A DNA stretch of 64,000 nt from Rhodococcus sp. NBC_00297 (GTDB taxonomy: Bacteria; Actinomycetota; Actinomycetes; Mycobacteriales; Mycobacteriaceae), in NCBI RefSeq assembly GCF_036173065.1, contig NZ_CP108041.1, positions 682,001 to 746,000 on the forward strand, given 5' to 3'. The first letter of the stretch is position 1. Every line of letters starts with the position of its first letter. Shown here in pieces: positions 9,181 to 18,468 of the stretch. The position numbers and the translations under genes were made by a program. Below the pieces are notes generated by a model. That model ran no database searches. It saw only the letters and a program-made list of their open reading frames with translations, and was not told the origin of the DNA.

Positions 9181-9745
9181 TGTTCACGGTGCGCGTGCCC
9201 TGCACGAGCCCACACGCCGTCAGAGCCGTGTCCACGTCCGCCGTGACGACCAGGCGATCGAGCGAGCGCTCGGAGACGAATCCCGTCCGGACGAGCGAGC
9301 GCATCCAGTCGAACAGCGGTGTGAAGTGGTTCACGGGATCCAAGACTACGACCGGTTTGTCGTGCATTCCCAGATATCCGGCGGTCCAGGTCTCGAACAG
9401 TTCCTCGAGCGTGCCGATCCCGCCCGGGAGCGTGATGAACGCGTCCGCCCGGTCGTCCATGATGCGTTTGCGCTCGCGCATCGTCTCGGTGACCACCAGC
9501 TCGTCGGCATCGATGTCCGCCACCTCGCGGTGCACCAGGGCCTGCGGGATGACTCCCACCGTGAATGCCCCCGCGGCGCGTGCGGCCGCCGCGACGGCGC
9601 CCATCATGGAGACGTTGCCGCCCCCGGACACCAACGTGCCGCCGCGACGTCCGATCTCGGTGCCCACGGCGGCGGCCAGATCGAGGTGATGCTGCTCCAC
9701 CGGGCCGGACGCGCAGTAGACGCACACCGCGATCGACCCGGTCAC
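9167..9745 (-). CDS. LOG-family protein (TIGR00730), short form
   Basis: A 192-residue Rossmann-fold protein of the LOG (Lonely Guy) family, with SGGGNVSMMGAVA near the N-terminus and the diagnostic PGGIGTLEE motif. LOG proteins hydrolyse cytokinin riboside 5'-monophosphates or related nucleotides to the free base. The homologue in M. tuberculosis is Rv1205, also beside fadD6. The GTG at 9745 overlaps the stop of the preceding LOG-family gene by 4 bp; longer readings in this frame merely run antiparallel through that neighbour's frame. The physiological substrate is not evident. Confidence 0.9.
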   Translation of the reverse strand: MTGSIAVCVYCASGPVEQHHLDLAAAVGTEIGRRGGTLVSGGGNVSMMGAVAAAARAAGAFTVGVIPQALVHREVADIDADELVVTETMRERKRIMDDRADAFITLPGGIGTLEELFETWTAGYLGMHDKPVVVLDPVNHFTPLFDWMRSLVRTGFVSERSLDRLVVTADVDTALTACGLVQGTRTVNITNQ

Positions 9746-10539
9746 TGCTCGGTCTCGCTCGCCCGCGACTCGGTCGCCGCGATCTCGGCCGCCCGGCTCT
9801 CGTCGACCCAGCGGACCACCTCCGCGACACTGTCCGTGCAGCGGATCAGCTCGAGATCCGCCTCGGACACCGTGCCGGCGGCCACCAGCGTGGTGCGGAT
9901 CCAGTCGAGCAGCCCGCCCCAGAACTGCGTGCCGAACAGGATGATGGGGAACCGGGTGACCTTGCGGGTCTGCACCAGCGTGAGTGCCTCGAACAACTCG
10001 TCGAGCGTGCCGAATCCGCCCGGCATGCAGACGAAGGCCTGCGAGTACTTGACGAACATCGTCTTGCGGACGAAGAAGTAGCGGAAGTTGACGCCGAGGT
10101 CCACCCACTCGTTGAGCGACTGCTCGAAGGGCAGCTCGATACCGAGGCCGACCGAGAACCCGCCCGATTCGCAGGCCCCCTTGTTGGCGGCCTCCATCGC
10201 GCCCGGTCCCCCGCCCGTCACCACGGCGTAGCCGGCGCCGGCCAACGCGGTGCCCAGTTCGACGCCGAGCGCGTACTCCGCGGACTCGCGCGACGTCCGT
10301 GCCGACCCGAACACCGTGACGGCCCGAGGCAGTTCCGCGAGTGCGCCGAAGCCCTCGACGAACTCGCTCTGGATCCGCAGCACACGCCACGGATCGGTGT
10401 GCAGCCAGTCGGCGGAGCCCCGCGAGTCGAGGAGCCGCTGATCGGTGGTGGACCCACCGAACTCCCGTCGGTCCATGACGGGCCCGCGGTAGTTCGTGGA
10501 CCTCTCGCCGGCGTTCTCCCGGCTCTCGTGCGCTCCCAT
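9742..10539 (-). CDS. LOG-family protein (TIGR00730), long form
   Basis: A 265-residue member of the same Rossmann family, with [27 protein letters not shown] and PGGFGTLDE motifs. The first 60 or so residues form an extension ([19 protein letters not shown]) before the fold begins. It overlaps the second LOG gene by 4 bp (GTGA), so the two are co-translated. It lies 10 bp beyond the end of dapE, so all three probably share a transcript. The substrate is probably a nucleotide monophosphate, by family; this is not shown here. Confidence 0.9.
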   Translation of the reverse strand: MGAHESRENAGERSTNYRGPVMDRREFGGSTTDQRLLDSRGSADWLHTDPWRVLRIQSEFVEGFGALAELPRAVTVFGSARTSRESAEYALGVELGTALAGAGYAVVTGGGPGAMEAANKGACESGGFSVGLGIELPFEQSLNEWVDLGVNFRYFFVRKTMFVKYSQAFVCMPGGFGTLDELFEALTLVQTRKVTRFPIILFGTQFWGGLLDWIRTTLVAAGTVSEADLELIRCTDSVAEVVRWVDESRAAEIAATESRASETEQ

Positions 10540-10549
10540 GACGGAGAGG

Positions 10550-11662
10550 CTAGTGGGCGCCGGTGGCGGTCAGATACCGGCGCAGGACGTCGGCGACATC
10601 GGTGATCTGCTGCACCGGTACACGCTCGTCGCGCTTGTGCGCGAGGTTGGGATCGCCGGGACCGTAGTTCACCGCCGGGATGCCCAGCGCGGAGAACCGG
10701 GAGACGTCGGTCCAGCCGTACTTGGCGCGGAACTCTCCCCCCGCCGCCGTGACCAGCGCCGCTGCCGCGGGTGCGGCCAGACCCGGCAGCGCGCCCGGCG
10801 ACCTGTCGGTCACCTCGACGGTGAGATCGAGATGCTCCGCGTCGGTCGCCTCGCGCACGTGCTCGATCGCCTGCTCCACACTGCGGTCGGGGGCGAAGCG
10901 GAAGTTGACGTCGACGAATGCCTCGTCGGGGACCACGTTCCCGGCGACGCCGCCGCTGACACGGACCGCCTGCAGTCCCTCCCGGTACACGCAGCCGTCG
11001 ATGTCCACGCTGCGCGGCGTGTACGCGGCGAGCCGGTCGAACAGCGGGCCCAGCTTGTGGATCGCGTTGTCTCCCAGCCACGATCGGGCCGAGTGGGCGC
11101 GCGTCCCCGTCGCGGTGAACCGCATGCGGAGCGTCCCCTGGCACCCCGCCTCGATGAAGCCACCCGACGGCTCGCCGAGAATCGCGACGTCTCCGCGCAG
11201 CCACTCGGGCATCTCCCGCTCGATGCGACCCAGACCGTTGGCCGACGCCTCGATCTCCTCGCAGTCGTAGAAGATCAGCGTCAGGTCCGCGGTGGGCTCA
11301 GCGACTGTCGCCGCCAGGTGCAGGAACACCGCGTCCCCCGACTTCATGTCGACGGTTCCGCATCCGTGGAGGACGTCGCCCTCGGCGTGCCCGCGCTCGC
11401 GACGACTCGGCACGTTGTCGGCGATGGGGACCGTGTCCAGGTGACCCGCGAGGATCACCCGCGTCGGGAGCCCCCGGTTCGTCCTGGCCAGCACGGCGTC
11501 GCCCGAGCGCACGATCTCGAATCCCGTGGTCTGCTCGCGCAGCGCCCGCTCCACCGCGTCGGCCAGCGTGGCCTCGTCTCGCGAGACGCTGGGAACGTCC
11601 ACCAGCGCCGCCGTGAGGTCGACGGGATCGGCGTGCAGGTCCAGGGAGATCGGTGCGCTCAC
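10550..11662 (-). CDS. dapE: succinyl-diaminopimelate desuccinylase
   Basis: A 370-residue M20-family metallohydrolase that cleaves N-succinyl-LL-diaminopimelate in lysine and peptidoglycan synthesis. Metal and catalytic residues are visible: H74 and D76 (AGHLDTVP), D105 (GTVDMKSG), and the E135-E136 pair (YDCEEIEA), with GEPSGG following. The GTG start is 54 bp from the divergent dapD start, so two steps of the succinylase branch share one control region. Downstream, two LOG-family genes follow at 10 bp. Confidence 0.94.
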   Translation of the reverse strand: MSAPISLDLHADPVDLTAALVDVPSVSRDEATLADAVERALREQTTGFEIVRSGDAVLARTNRGLPTRVILAGHLDTVPIADNVPSRRERGHAEGDVLHGCGTVDMKSGDAVFLHLAATVAEPTADLTLIFYDCEEIEASANGLGRIEREMPEWLRGDVAILGEPSGGFIEAGCQGTLRMRFTATGTRAHSARSWLGDNAIHKLGPLFDRLAAYTPRSVDIDGCVYREGLQAVRVSGGVAGNVVPDEAFVDVNFRFAPDRSVEQAIEHVREATDAEHLDLTVEVTDRSPGALPGLAAPAAAALVTAAGGEFRAKYGWTDVSRFSALGIPAVNYGPGDPNLAHKRDERVPVQQITDVADVLRRYLTATGAH

Positions 11663-11716
11663 GCAGCCGACCTTACGTTCGCCCGGCCGTCCGGTCGTCC
11701 TCTAGGCTCGGTCCCC

Positions 11717-12667
11717 GTGACCACAGGAGCATCGGCAGTCGGCATCGCACACATCACCTCGTCGGGAACGGTGCTGGACACCTGGTTCCCCGCTCCCGAG
11801 CTCGCCGAGGTGGCCGAGACCGGCACCGCACGGCTCGACGCGGCGGACGTTCCCCCGGAACTGGCCGCGCTGGTCGGACACGACGACGCCCGCTACCTCG
11901 ACATCGTCGCGGTGCGGACCACCATCTCCTCCCTCGACGACGCCCCGGTCGACGCGCACGACGTCTACCTGCGCCTGCACCTGCTCTCGCATCGCCTCGT
12001 CCGGCCGCACGGCCTCAACCTGGACGGCCAGTTCGGCCTGCTGTCCAACGTGGTGTGGACCAACCACGGCCCGGCGGCCGTCGACGGCTTCGAGGCGACG
12101 CGCGCCCGTCTCCGTGCACGGGGCGCCGTCACCGTCTTCAGCGTCGACAAGTTCCCGCGACTCGTCGACTACGTGCTCCCCACCGGTGTCCGCATCGGCG
12201 ACGCCGGTCGCGTGCGCCTCGGCGCCCACCTCGCATCCGGCACGACGGTCATGCACGAGGGTTTCGTGAACTTCAATGCCGGCACGCTCGGCTCGTCCAT
12301 GGTCGAGGGCCGCATCTCCGCCGGCGTCGTCGTCGACGACGGCTCCGACGTGGGCGGCGGCGCCTCGATCATGGGCACTCTGTCCGGCGGCGGCAAGGCC
12401 GTCATCTCGGTGGGACAGCGTTGCCTGCTCGGCGCCAACGCGGGGCTCGGCATCTCCCTCGGCGACGACTGCGTCGTCGAGGCGGGCCTCTACATCACCG
12501 CGGGCACCAAGGTCACCGGCCCGGACGGCACCGTCGTCAAGGCGGCCGATCTCAGTGGGCAGTCGAACATGCTCTTCCGTCGTAACTCCGTTTCCGGTGC
12601 CGTCGAGGTCGTGCCGTGGAAGGGTACGGGCGTCGAGCTCAACTCGATCCTGCACGCCAACGACTGA
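11717..12667 (+). CDS. dapD: tetrahydrodipicolinate N-succinyltransferase
   Basis: A 316-residue DapD of the actinobacterial type, which succinylates tetrahydrodipicolinate before the DapC and DapE steps. The central part is a left-handed beta-helix ([46 protein letters not shown]). The GTG at 11717 begins [17 protein letters not shown] and lies 8 nt after a TAGGCT box at 11703-11708, so the message is probably leaderless. It diverges from dapE. Confidence 0.94.
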   Translation: MTTGASAVGIAHITSSGTVLDTWFPAPELAEVAETGTARLDAADVPPELAALVGHDDARYLDIVAVRTTISSLDDAPVDAHDVYLRLHLLSHRLVRPHGLNLDGQFGLLSNVVWTNHGPAAVDGFEATRARLRARGAVTVFSVDKFPRLVDYVLPTGVRIGDAGRVRLGAHLASGTTVMHEGFVNFNAGTLGSSMVEGRISAGVVVDDGSDVGGGASIMGTLSGGGKAVISVGQRCLLGANAGLGISLGDDCVVEAGLYITAGTKVTGPDGTVVKAADLSGQSNMLFRRNSVSGAVEVVPWKGTGVELNSILHAND

Positions 12668-12700
12668 GCGATTCGGCGGCAGGCTGCGTCCGGGGGGACC

Positions 12701-13258
12701 GTGAGCCAGGAAGCGATACAGCAGGAACCGCGACTCGAGTCGGTGATCACCGACGATCTGGGTGACGCGGACGCCCACACGTGCGAGGGGCTGGTGCGCG
12801 GCGCCTTCGGCGAGCGTTTCACCCCGCACGACTGGCAGCACGCCCTGGGCGGTACCCACGTGATCCTCCGCGACGGCGACCGCATCATCGGTCATGCCGC
12901 CGTGGTGCCGCGCCTTCTCCACCACGGCGGCGACGAGTTCGACGGCGGCTTCGTCGAGGCCGTCGCCCTGGACCCGGAGTTCCGGGGCACCGGGCTGGGT
13001 GCGCGGCTCATGGCCGCGATCGAGGAGCAGATCGAGTCGGACGACGTGGTCGGCGTGCTCAATTCCCTTCCCGACGCCGTCGGGTTCTACGAGCGGCGCG
13101 GTTGGGTGCTGTGGCGCGGACTGCTCGGCGGCATCGGCAACACGGAGGAGCCGACACCGCCCGACGAGGACGACGCCGTCATGGTGTTCCGTCCCGAGTC
13201 CCGTCTCGATCCGGACGGCACGCTGCTGGTCAACAATCGCGTCGGGTCGCGCTGGTAG
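12701..13258 (+). CDS. AAC(2')-like aminoglycoside N-acetyltransferase (GNAT)
   Basis: A 185-residue GNAT protein. It resembles mycobacterial AAC(2')-I enzymes along its length: VRGAFGERFTPHDWQHALGG corresponds to their GAF-x2-DF-x2-x-DWEH-x-LGG segment, then HAAVVPR, GGFVEAVAL, the acetyl-CoA loop RGTGLGARLM, YERRGW-x2-WRG and a terminal W. The family acetylates the 2'-amino group of aminoglycosides, though in mycobacteria the chromosomal enzymes may have another natural substrate. It follows dapD by 33 bp and may be co-transcribed with it. The GTG has a GGGGGGA stretch upstream. Confidence 0.82.
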   Translation: MSQEAIQQEPRLESVITDDLGDADAHTCEGLVRGAFGERFTPHDWQHALGGTHVILRDGDRIIGHAAVVPRLLHHGGDEFDGGFVEAVALDPEFRGTGLGARLMAAIEEQIESDDVVGVLNSLPDAVGFYERRGWVLWRGLLGGIGNTEEPTPPDEDDAVMVFRPESRLDPDGTLLVNNRVGSRW

Positions 13259-13284
13259 TCCTGCCCTCCCGAACATGTGAATCA

Positions 13285-13324
13285 CCGTTCCGTCCTTGAC
13301 ACCAGTGCGGAACGGGCGTTCACT
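13285..13324 (+). promoter_or_regulatory. promoter and dyad operator of the TetR operon
   Basis: A perfect -35 box TTGACA (13296-13301), a 17-bp spacer and a -10-like TTCACT (13319-13324) end 7 nt before the TetR ATG, suggesting a leaderless message. The -35 box is flanked by a perfect 8-bp inverted repeat, CCGTTCCG at 13285-13292 and CGGAACGG at 13308-13315. This is the arrangement expected of an autoregulated TetR operator. Confidence 0.65.
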
Positions 13325-13331
13325 TCTTGCC

Positions 13332-13955
13332 ATGGTGTACCGACGGACCGCTGCGGTCCAGGAGCGGCTCGATGCCGCCCGATCTCGAATCGTCACCGCT
13401 GCACTGTCTCTCGTGGCCGAGCGGGGGTACGCCGCATGTTCGATGGCCGACGTGGCCGCCCGCGCCGGCATCGGTGTGGGCACCGTCTACCGCTACTTCC
13501 CCGGCAAGGGCGAACTGTTCGCCGAGGTCTTCCGCGACGCCTGCAGCCGCGAGGTGGCCGCCGCGACAGCGGCGGGTGTGCGCGCCGCCGCGACCGGCAC
13601 CCACACCGACAGCCTGCTCGCCTCGGTCCGCACCTTCTGCGATCGCGCCTGTCGCGCACCGACTCTCGCGTACGCGCTGCTGGCCGAGCCCATCGACGCC
13701 CTCGTCGACACCGAGCGTCTCGCCTTCCGGCAGTCGTTCGCGGACGCGTTCGCCGCCGCCATCCGTGCCGCCGTCGAGGCCGGTGAACTCCCGGACCAGG
13801 ACGCGCCCCTGACGGCGGCGTGCATCGTCGGCGCCATCGGCGAGGCACTGGTCGTCCCACTCGCCCGCGGCGAGGCCGACGCTCGCGTTCTCGCCGCACT
13901 CGAGACCTTCACACTCCGCGCCCTCGGCGCCCCGACCGACAGGAGAGCGTCATGA
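13332..13955 (+). CDS. TetR-family transcriptional regulator
   Basis: A 207-residue regulator. The N-terminal helix-turn-helix spans about residues 14-60 (RIVTAALSLVAERGYAACSM, then VAARAGIGVGTVYRYFPGKGELF); the rest is a typical all-helical ligand-binding domain. It heads an operon with an AidB-like acyl-CoA dehydrogenase and an enoyl-CoA hydratase, so the ligand is plausibly an acyl-CoA. The ATG at 13332 is chosen over one at 13296, which would lie inside the -35 box. Its stop overlaps the next start by 4 bp. Confidence 0.93.
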   Translation: MVYRRTAAVQERLDAARSRIVTAALSLVAERGYAACSMADVAARAGIGVGTVYRYFPGKGELFAEVFRDACSREVAAATAAGVRAAATGTHTDSLLASVRTFCDRACRAPTLAYALLAEPIDALVDTERLAFRQSFADAFAAAIRAAVEAGELPDQDAPLTAACIVGAIGEALVVPLARGEADARVLAALETFTLRALGAPTDRRAS

Positions 13956-15589
13956 CCCCCACGCACACCGTCACCAATCAGGTTCCGCCGCTCATCGGCC
14001 ACGACGTCGCCGACCACCCGGTCGTCCTGGAGGCCCTGCACCGCGAGGGCGCCGACGACGCGCTCGACGAGCTGCACCGGCTCGGTCGGCTGGCCGGGAG
14101 CGAGCAGGCGCAGCGCTGGGGCGATCTCGCCGAGGAGCATCCGCCCGTCCTGCACACGCACGACCGCTACGGGAACCGCATCGACGAGGTGGTCTACGAC
14201 CCGGCGTACCACGAATTGATGCGCACGGCAGTCGAATTCGGCATGCACGGGGCGCCGTGGCGCGACCCGTCACCGCACGCACATCTGATCCGTGCCGCGA
14301 AGTTCAGCGTCTGGGGCGCGGTGGACGCGGGGCACGGGTGCCCGATCTCCATGACGTACGCCGTCGTTCCCGCACTCCGAGCGAACGCGGAACTGTCCGC
14401 GCTGTACGAACCGCTGCTCACCTCGTCGACGTACGACCCCTCGTACCGTCCTCCCGCGACCAAGACGGGTCTGATCGCGGGCATGTCCATGACCGAGAAG
14501 CAGGGCGGTTCCGACGTCCGGGCGAACCGCACGACGGCCGTGCCGCAGCCGGACGGCTCGTACCGGATCACCGGCCACAAGTGGTTCACGTCGGCGCCGA
14601 TGTCGGACGTCCTGCTGGTCCTCGCGCAGGCGCCCGGCGGCCTGTCGTGCTTCTTCCTGCCCCGCGTCCTCCCGGACGGCACTCGCAACGCCATGGCGAT
14701 CCAGCGCCTGAAGGACAAGCTGGGCAACCATTCCAACGCCTCGAGCGAGGTGGAGTACGACGACGCGACCGCCTGGCTCGTCGGCGACGAGGGTCGCGGC
14801 GTGCGGACCATCATCGAGATGGTCAACATGACGAGGCTCGACTGCACCCTGGGGTCGGCCACGGGAATGCGGGCGGGCACCGCTCAGGCCGTGCATCATG
14901 CGGTGCACCGGCAGGCGTTCGGGAAGAACCTCGTCGACCAGCCACTCATGCGAAATGTCCTGGCCGATCTCGCGATCGAGTCCGAGGCGTCGACGACCGT
15001 CGCCCTGTGGCTCGCCGCGCTCACCGATCAGGCAGCTGCGGGCGACGAGCGTGCCGCCGCACTGCGGCGCATCAGCCTCTCCGTCAGCAAGTACCTGGTG
15101 TGCAAGCGCGGCCCGGCGCATGCGGCGGAGGCCCTGGAATGCCTGGGCGGCAACGGGTATGCGGAGGAGTCGAGGATGCCGCGGCTCTACCGGGAGGCTC
15201 CACTGCTGTCGGTGTGGGAGGGTTCGGGCAACGTCGCGGCGCTCGACACCCTGCGCGCCGTGGCACGACAGCCGGAGACGCTCGCCGTGTTCTTCGACGA
15301 GCTCGACGGCTGCCGCGGAGCCGATGCGGCGCTCGACGCCGCGGTGCGGTCGCTGAAGGACTCCTTCACCGACATCGCCACCCTCGAACAGCGGGCACGC
15401 CGCGTCGTCGGCGAGATGGCACTGGCACTGCAGGGCTCGCTGCTCGTGCGGCACGGCCACCCCGCGGTCGCCGACGCGTTCACGACGAGCCGACTCGGCG
15501 GCGACTGGGGCAGCGTGTACGGCACCCTGCCGACCGGGGTGGACACGGCCGCCATCATCGAGCGATCGACGCCGAAGGTTCCGGCGTGA
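13952..15589 (+). CDS. AidB-like acyl-CoA dehydrogenase
   Basis: A 545-residue flavoprotein of the AidB branch of acyl-CoA dehydrogenases, close in length to E. coli AidB (541). The FAD/substrate motif GMSMTEKQGGSDVRANRT near residue 180, the GHKWFTSAPMSD segment and the C-terminal ECLGGNGYAEES are typical. AidB proteins bind DNA and are induced by alkylation in E. coli, but actinobacterial homologues often sit in fatty-acid operons, as here. It is coupled by 4-bp overlaps to the TetR gene before it and the hydratase gene after it, so an acyl-CoA substrate is as likely as a repair role. Confidence 0.88.
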   Translation: MTPTHTVTNQVPPLIGHDVADHPVVLEALHREGADDALDELHRLGRLAGSEQAQRWGDLAEEHPPVLHTHDRYGNRIDEVVYDPAYHELMRTAVEFGMHGAPWRDPSPHAHLIRAAKFSVWGAVDAGHGCPISMTYAVVPALRANAELSALYEPLLTSSTYDPSYRPPATKTGLIAGMSMTEKQGGSDVRANRTTAVPQPDGSYRITGHKWFTSAPMSDVLLVLAQAPGGLSCFFLPRVLPDGTRNAMAIQRLKDKLGNHSNASSEVEYDDATAWLVGDEGRGVRTIIEMVNMTRLDCTLGSATGMRAGTAQAVHHAVHRQAFGKNLVDQPLMRNVLADLAIESEASTTVALWLAALTDQAAAGDERAAALRRISLSVSKYLVCKRGPAHAAEALECLGGNGYAEESRMPRLYREAPLLSVWEGSGNVAALDTLRAVARQPETLAVFFDELDGCRGADAALDAAVRSLKDSFTDIATLEQRARRVVGEMALALQGSLLVRHGHPAVADAFTTSRLGGDWGSVYGTLPTGVDTAAIIERSTPKVPA

Positions 15590-16572
15590 CCGACGCACCC
15601 GCCCCGTGGCGGGAGGGGTGGGACGAGGGAGCCGACTCCCCCTTCACCGGCCGCACTCCACAGCAGGACTCTCCGACGTTCCGGACGCTCACCTACGAGG
15701 TCGACGGGCGGATCGCCCGGATCACCTTCGACCGACCGGAGCACGGCAACGCCATCACCGCGGACACCCCCGTCGAACTGGCGGCGGCCGTCGAGCGGGC
15801 AGATCTCGATCCGCGAGTACACGTCATGCTGCTGTCCGGTCGCGGCAAGGGGTTCTGCGGCGGCTACGACCTGTCGATCTACGCCGAGAATCTCGATCGG
15901 GGCGACAGCGGGGCCGTGGACACGACGGGGACGGTTCTCGATCCCGTCGTCCAGGCCCGCAACCACGATCCGTCGGGCCAGTGGGACCCGATGATCGACT
16001 ACGCGATGATGAGCCGATTCAACCGCGGATTCGCCAGCCTGCTGCACGCGAACAAGCCGGTGGTGGCCAAGCTGCACGGTTTCGCCGTGGCCGGCGGTAC
16101 CGACATCGCGCTGTACGCCGACCAGATCATCTGTGCGGACGACACGCGGATCGGCTACCCGCCGACCCGCGTCTGGGGCGTTCCCGCCGCCGGGATGTGG
16201 GCACACCGCCTCGGCGACCAGCGCGCCAAACGACTGCTCCTGACCGGTGACTGTCTCACCGGGACGCAGGCGGCGGAGTGGGGTCTCGCCGTCGAATCGG
16301 TGCCTGCGGATCAGCTCGACGCCCGCACCGAAGAACTTGTCGCACGGATCGCGCGCATGCCGATCAACCAGCTGATGATGGTCAAGCTGGCGCTCAACAG
16401 CGCGTTGATCAGCTCCGGCGTGCACACCTCCACGATGATCAGCACGGTCTTCGACGGCGTCGCCCGGCACACCCGGGAGGGCTTCGCGTTCCAGACCCGC
16501 GCTGCCACCGTCGGATTCCGGCAGGCCGTCCAGGAACGCGACGAACCGTTCGGTGACGCGAAGCGGAGGTGA
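15586..16572 (+). CDS. crotonase-family enoyl-CoA hydratase
   Basis: A 328-residue crotonase-fold protein, longer than the usual 260 because of an N-terminal extension of about 35 residues and an insert near residues 95-140. The CoA-binding and oxyanion segments are GRGKGFCGGYDLS and HGFAVAGGTDIALYAD. It probably hydrates an enoyl-CoA made by the preceding dehydrogenase, but crotonases also do isomerase and hydrolase chemistry, so the reaction is inferred. The GTG start overlaps the upstream stop by 4 bp. Confidence 0.87.
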   Translation: MTDAPAPWREGWDEGADSPFTGRTPQQDSPTFRTLTYEVDGRIARITFDRPEHGNAITADTPVELAAAVERADLDPRVHVMLLSGRGKGFCGGYDLSIYAENLDRGDSGAVDTTGTVLDPVVQARNHDPSGQWDPMIDYAMMSRFNRGFASLLHANKPVVAKLHGFAVAGGTDIALYADQIICADDTRIGYPPTRVWGVPAAGMWAHRLGDQRAKRLLLTGDCLTGTQAAEWGLAVESVPADQLDARTEELVARIARMPINQLMMVKLALNSALISSGVHTSTMISTVFDGVARHTREGFAFQTRAATVGFRQAVQERDEPFGDAKRR

Positions 16573-16618
16573 CGTGAGAACGGGGGAACAGGCCCCGCGA
16601 CAAATCGGTTGGCTCCGA

Positions 16619-16648
16619 GTACGGCTCGATGAGACAGTCGAGCGGTAC
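16619..16648. promoter_or_regulatory. inverted repeat in the leader of the ABC transporter pair
   Basis: GTACGGCTCGA (16619-16629) and TCGAGCGGTAC (16638-16648) form an 11-bp inverted repeat with one mismatch and an 8-bp spacer. It lies directly before the GAGGAG ribosome site of the first ABC gene. It could be a repressor operator or a hairpin controlling access to the ribosome site. Confidence 0.5.
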
Positions 16649-16662
16649 GTGAGGAGTCGTGT

Positions 16663-18468
16663 GTGTCCACCGGAGTGCTCGATCGCGGAACGAGACGTGC
16701 GGTCGAGGCGTCCTCCGCGACGGTGACCTCGTCGCTCCGCCGCTTCGCCCCGTTCCTGGCGCCGTATCGCTGGTACTTCGTCGGGTCCATCGTGGTCTCG
16801 CTGATCGCCACGCTCACCGGCCTGGTGATCCCGCTCGTCATCCAGAGCATCATCGACGGCCCGATCACCCGCGGCGACGTCGCCGGCGTGTGGTGGCCTG
16901 CGGCGCTGGTGCTGCTGCTGGGAACGATCGATGCCGCCGGCATCTGGATCCGTCGCTACCTGGTGTCGGGGCCGTCGAGTCAGTTCGAGATCACGGCCCG
17001 CGCGCACGTGTTCGCGAAACTGCAGCACGTGTCGGTGGCCGCGCACGACAGCTGGGAATCGGGCCAACTGCTCTCCCGCGCCATCTCCGACCTCTCCGCG
17101 CTGCGCCGCTTCGTCGCCTTCATCGGACCGTTCATCATCATCAACGCGGTGACCCTCGTCGTGGGTCTCGGTGTCCTGCTCTCCCGCGCATGGCAGTTCG
17201 GCGTCATCATGCTCGTCGTGGCGATTCCGCTGGTGTGGGCGTGCGTCCGGTTCGAGGAGCTCTATCGCGTCGTCGCACGCGACGCCCAGGACCAGGCCGG
17301 CGACGTCACCACCACCGTCGAGGAGTCCATCCACGGCATCCGGGTGCTCAAGGCGTTCGGCCGCAGCGCCCACCTGGGACGCCGCTTCCTCGCGCAGGCC
17401 GCGACGCTCCGCACGACCGAGCTCACCAAGGTCCGGTACCTGGCGATCCTGTGGACCGTCATCGTCGGACTGCCACCGGTGGCCGTCGGCGGCATGCTCG
17501 CCTACGGGACGTACGCCATCGTGACGGGGACCCTGACGGCCGGAACTCTGGTGGCGACCATGGCCATCGTCGCCTTCCTGCTGTGGCCGATCGAGTCCTT
17601 CGGTTTCCTGCTCGCCGAGCTGAACAACGCGCGGACGGCGGCGGATCGGTACTGGGAGATCATGGACACCCCGGACACCATCGTGGATCCGGTCTCCCCC
17701 GTTCCCCTGCCCGACCCGGTGCGGGGGCACATCCGCGTCGACCACGTCTCCTTCGCATTCCCGGACGCATCCGACCACCTCCTGCACGACGTCACGTTCG
17801 AGGTGCGTCCGGGCGAGACGGTGGCTCTCGCCGGCAACACCGGAACGGGGAAGTCCGTCCTGACGACGCTGATACCTCGGCTCTTCGACGTCGACGGTGG
17901 CGCGATCACTCTCGACGGTGTCGACGTCCGGTCGATGCGGCTGGCGGATCTGCGCTCGGTGGTCTCGGTCGCCTTCGAGGAGCCGGTGCTGTTCTCGGCC
18001 AGTGTGCGCGAGAACGTCGCGCTGGGCCGCCCCGACGCCACGGACGAGGACGTCGCGGAGGCACTCGAAATCGCGCACGCGACGGATTTCGTCGAGAAGC
18101 TGCCGTGGGGCCTCGACACCCGGATCGGCGAGCAGGGACTGAGCCTGTCCGGCGGTCAACGCCAGCGACTGGCGCTGGCGCGGGCGGTGCTCGGCCGGCC
18201 CCGCGTGCTCGTGCTGGACGATCCGCTCTCCGCACTCGACGTGGACACCGAGGCGACGGTTCAGCGCAGGCTGCGCACCGTGCTCGCGCACTCCACGACC
18301 GTGCTGGTGGCACACCGCCCCTCGACCGCCGCGCTCGCGGATCGCGTCGTGCACCTCGGCCACGGCACGGTGATGGAGACCGGGACGCACGAGCACCTGC
18401 TCGCCACCTCGGCGGCGTACCGCGACGTGATGGGCTCGATGTCGGGAGCGGAGCGAGATCATGGCTGA
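16663..18468 (+). CDS. ABC exporter, fused membrane and ATPase domains (degenerate-site half)
   Basis: A 601-residue half-transporter: six membrane helices (about residues 30-320), then an ATPase domain with Walker A GNTGTGKS (391-398), signature LSGGQRQR, and Walker B ending LDD at 518-520. The catalytic glutamate position is Asp520 and the Q-loop position is Glu439, so this half carries the impaired site typical of asymmetric heterodimers. It resembles mycobacterial Rv1273c. It overlaps the partner gene by 8 bp. The GTG start has GAGGAG upstream. The substrate is unknown. Confidence 0.9.
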   Translation: MSTGVLDRGTRRAVEASSATVTSSLRRFAPFLAPYRWYFVGSIVVSLIATLTGLVIPLVIQSIIDGPITRGDVAGVWWPAALVLLLGTIDAAGIWIRRYLVSGPSSQFEITARAHVFAKLQHVSVAAHDSWESGQLLSRAISDLSALRRFVAFIGPFIIINAVTLVVGLGVLLSRAWQFGVIMLVVAIPLVWACVRFEELYRVVARDAQDQAGDVTTTVEESIHGIRVLKAFGRSAHLGRRFLAQAATLRTTELTKVRYLAILWTVIVGLPPVAVGGMLAYGTYAIVTGTLTAGTLVATMAIVAFLLWPIESFGFLLAELNNARTAADRYWEIMDTPDTIVDPVSPVPLPDPVRGHIRVDHVSFAFPDASDHLLHDVTFEVRPGETVALAGNTGTGKSVLTTLIPRLFDVDGGAITLDGVDVRSMRLADLRSVVSVAFEEPVLFSASVRENVALGRPDATDEDVAEALEIAHATDFVEKLPWGLDTRIGEQGLSLSGGQRQRLALARAVLGRPRVLVLDDPLSALDVDTEATVQRRLRTVLAHSTTVLVAHRPSTAALADRVVHLGHGTVMETGTHEHLLATSAAYRDVMGSMSGAERDHG

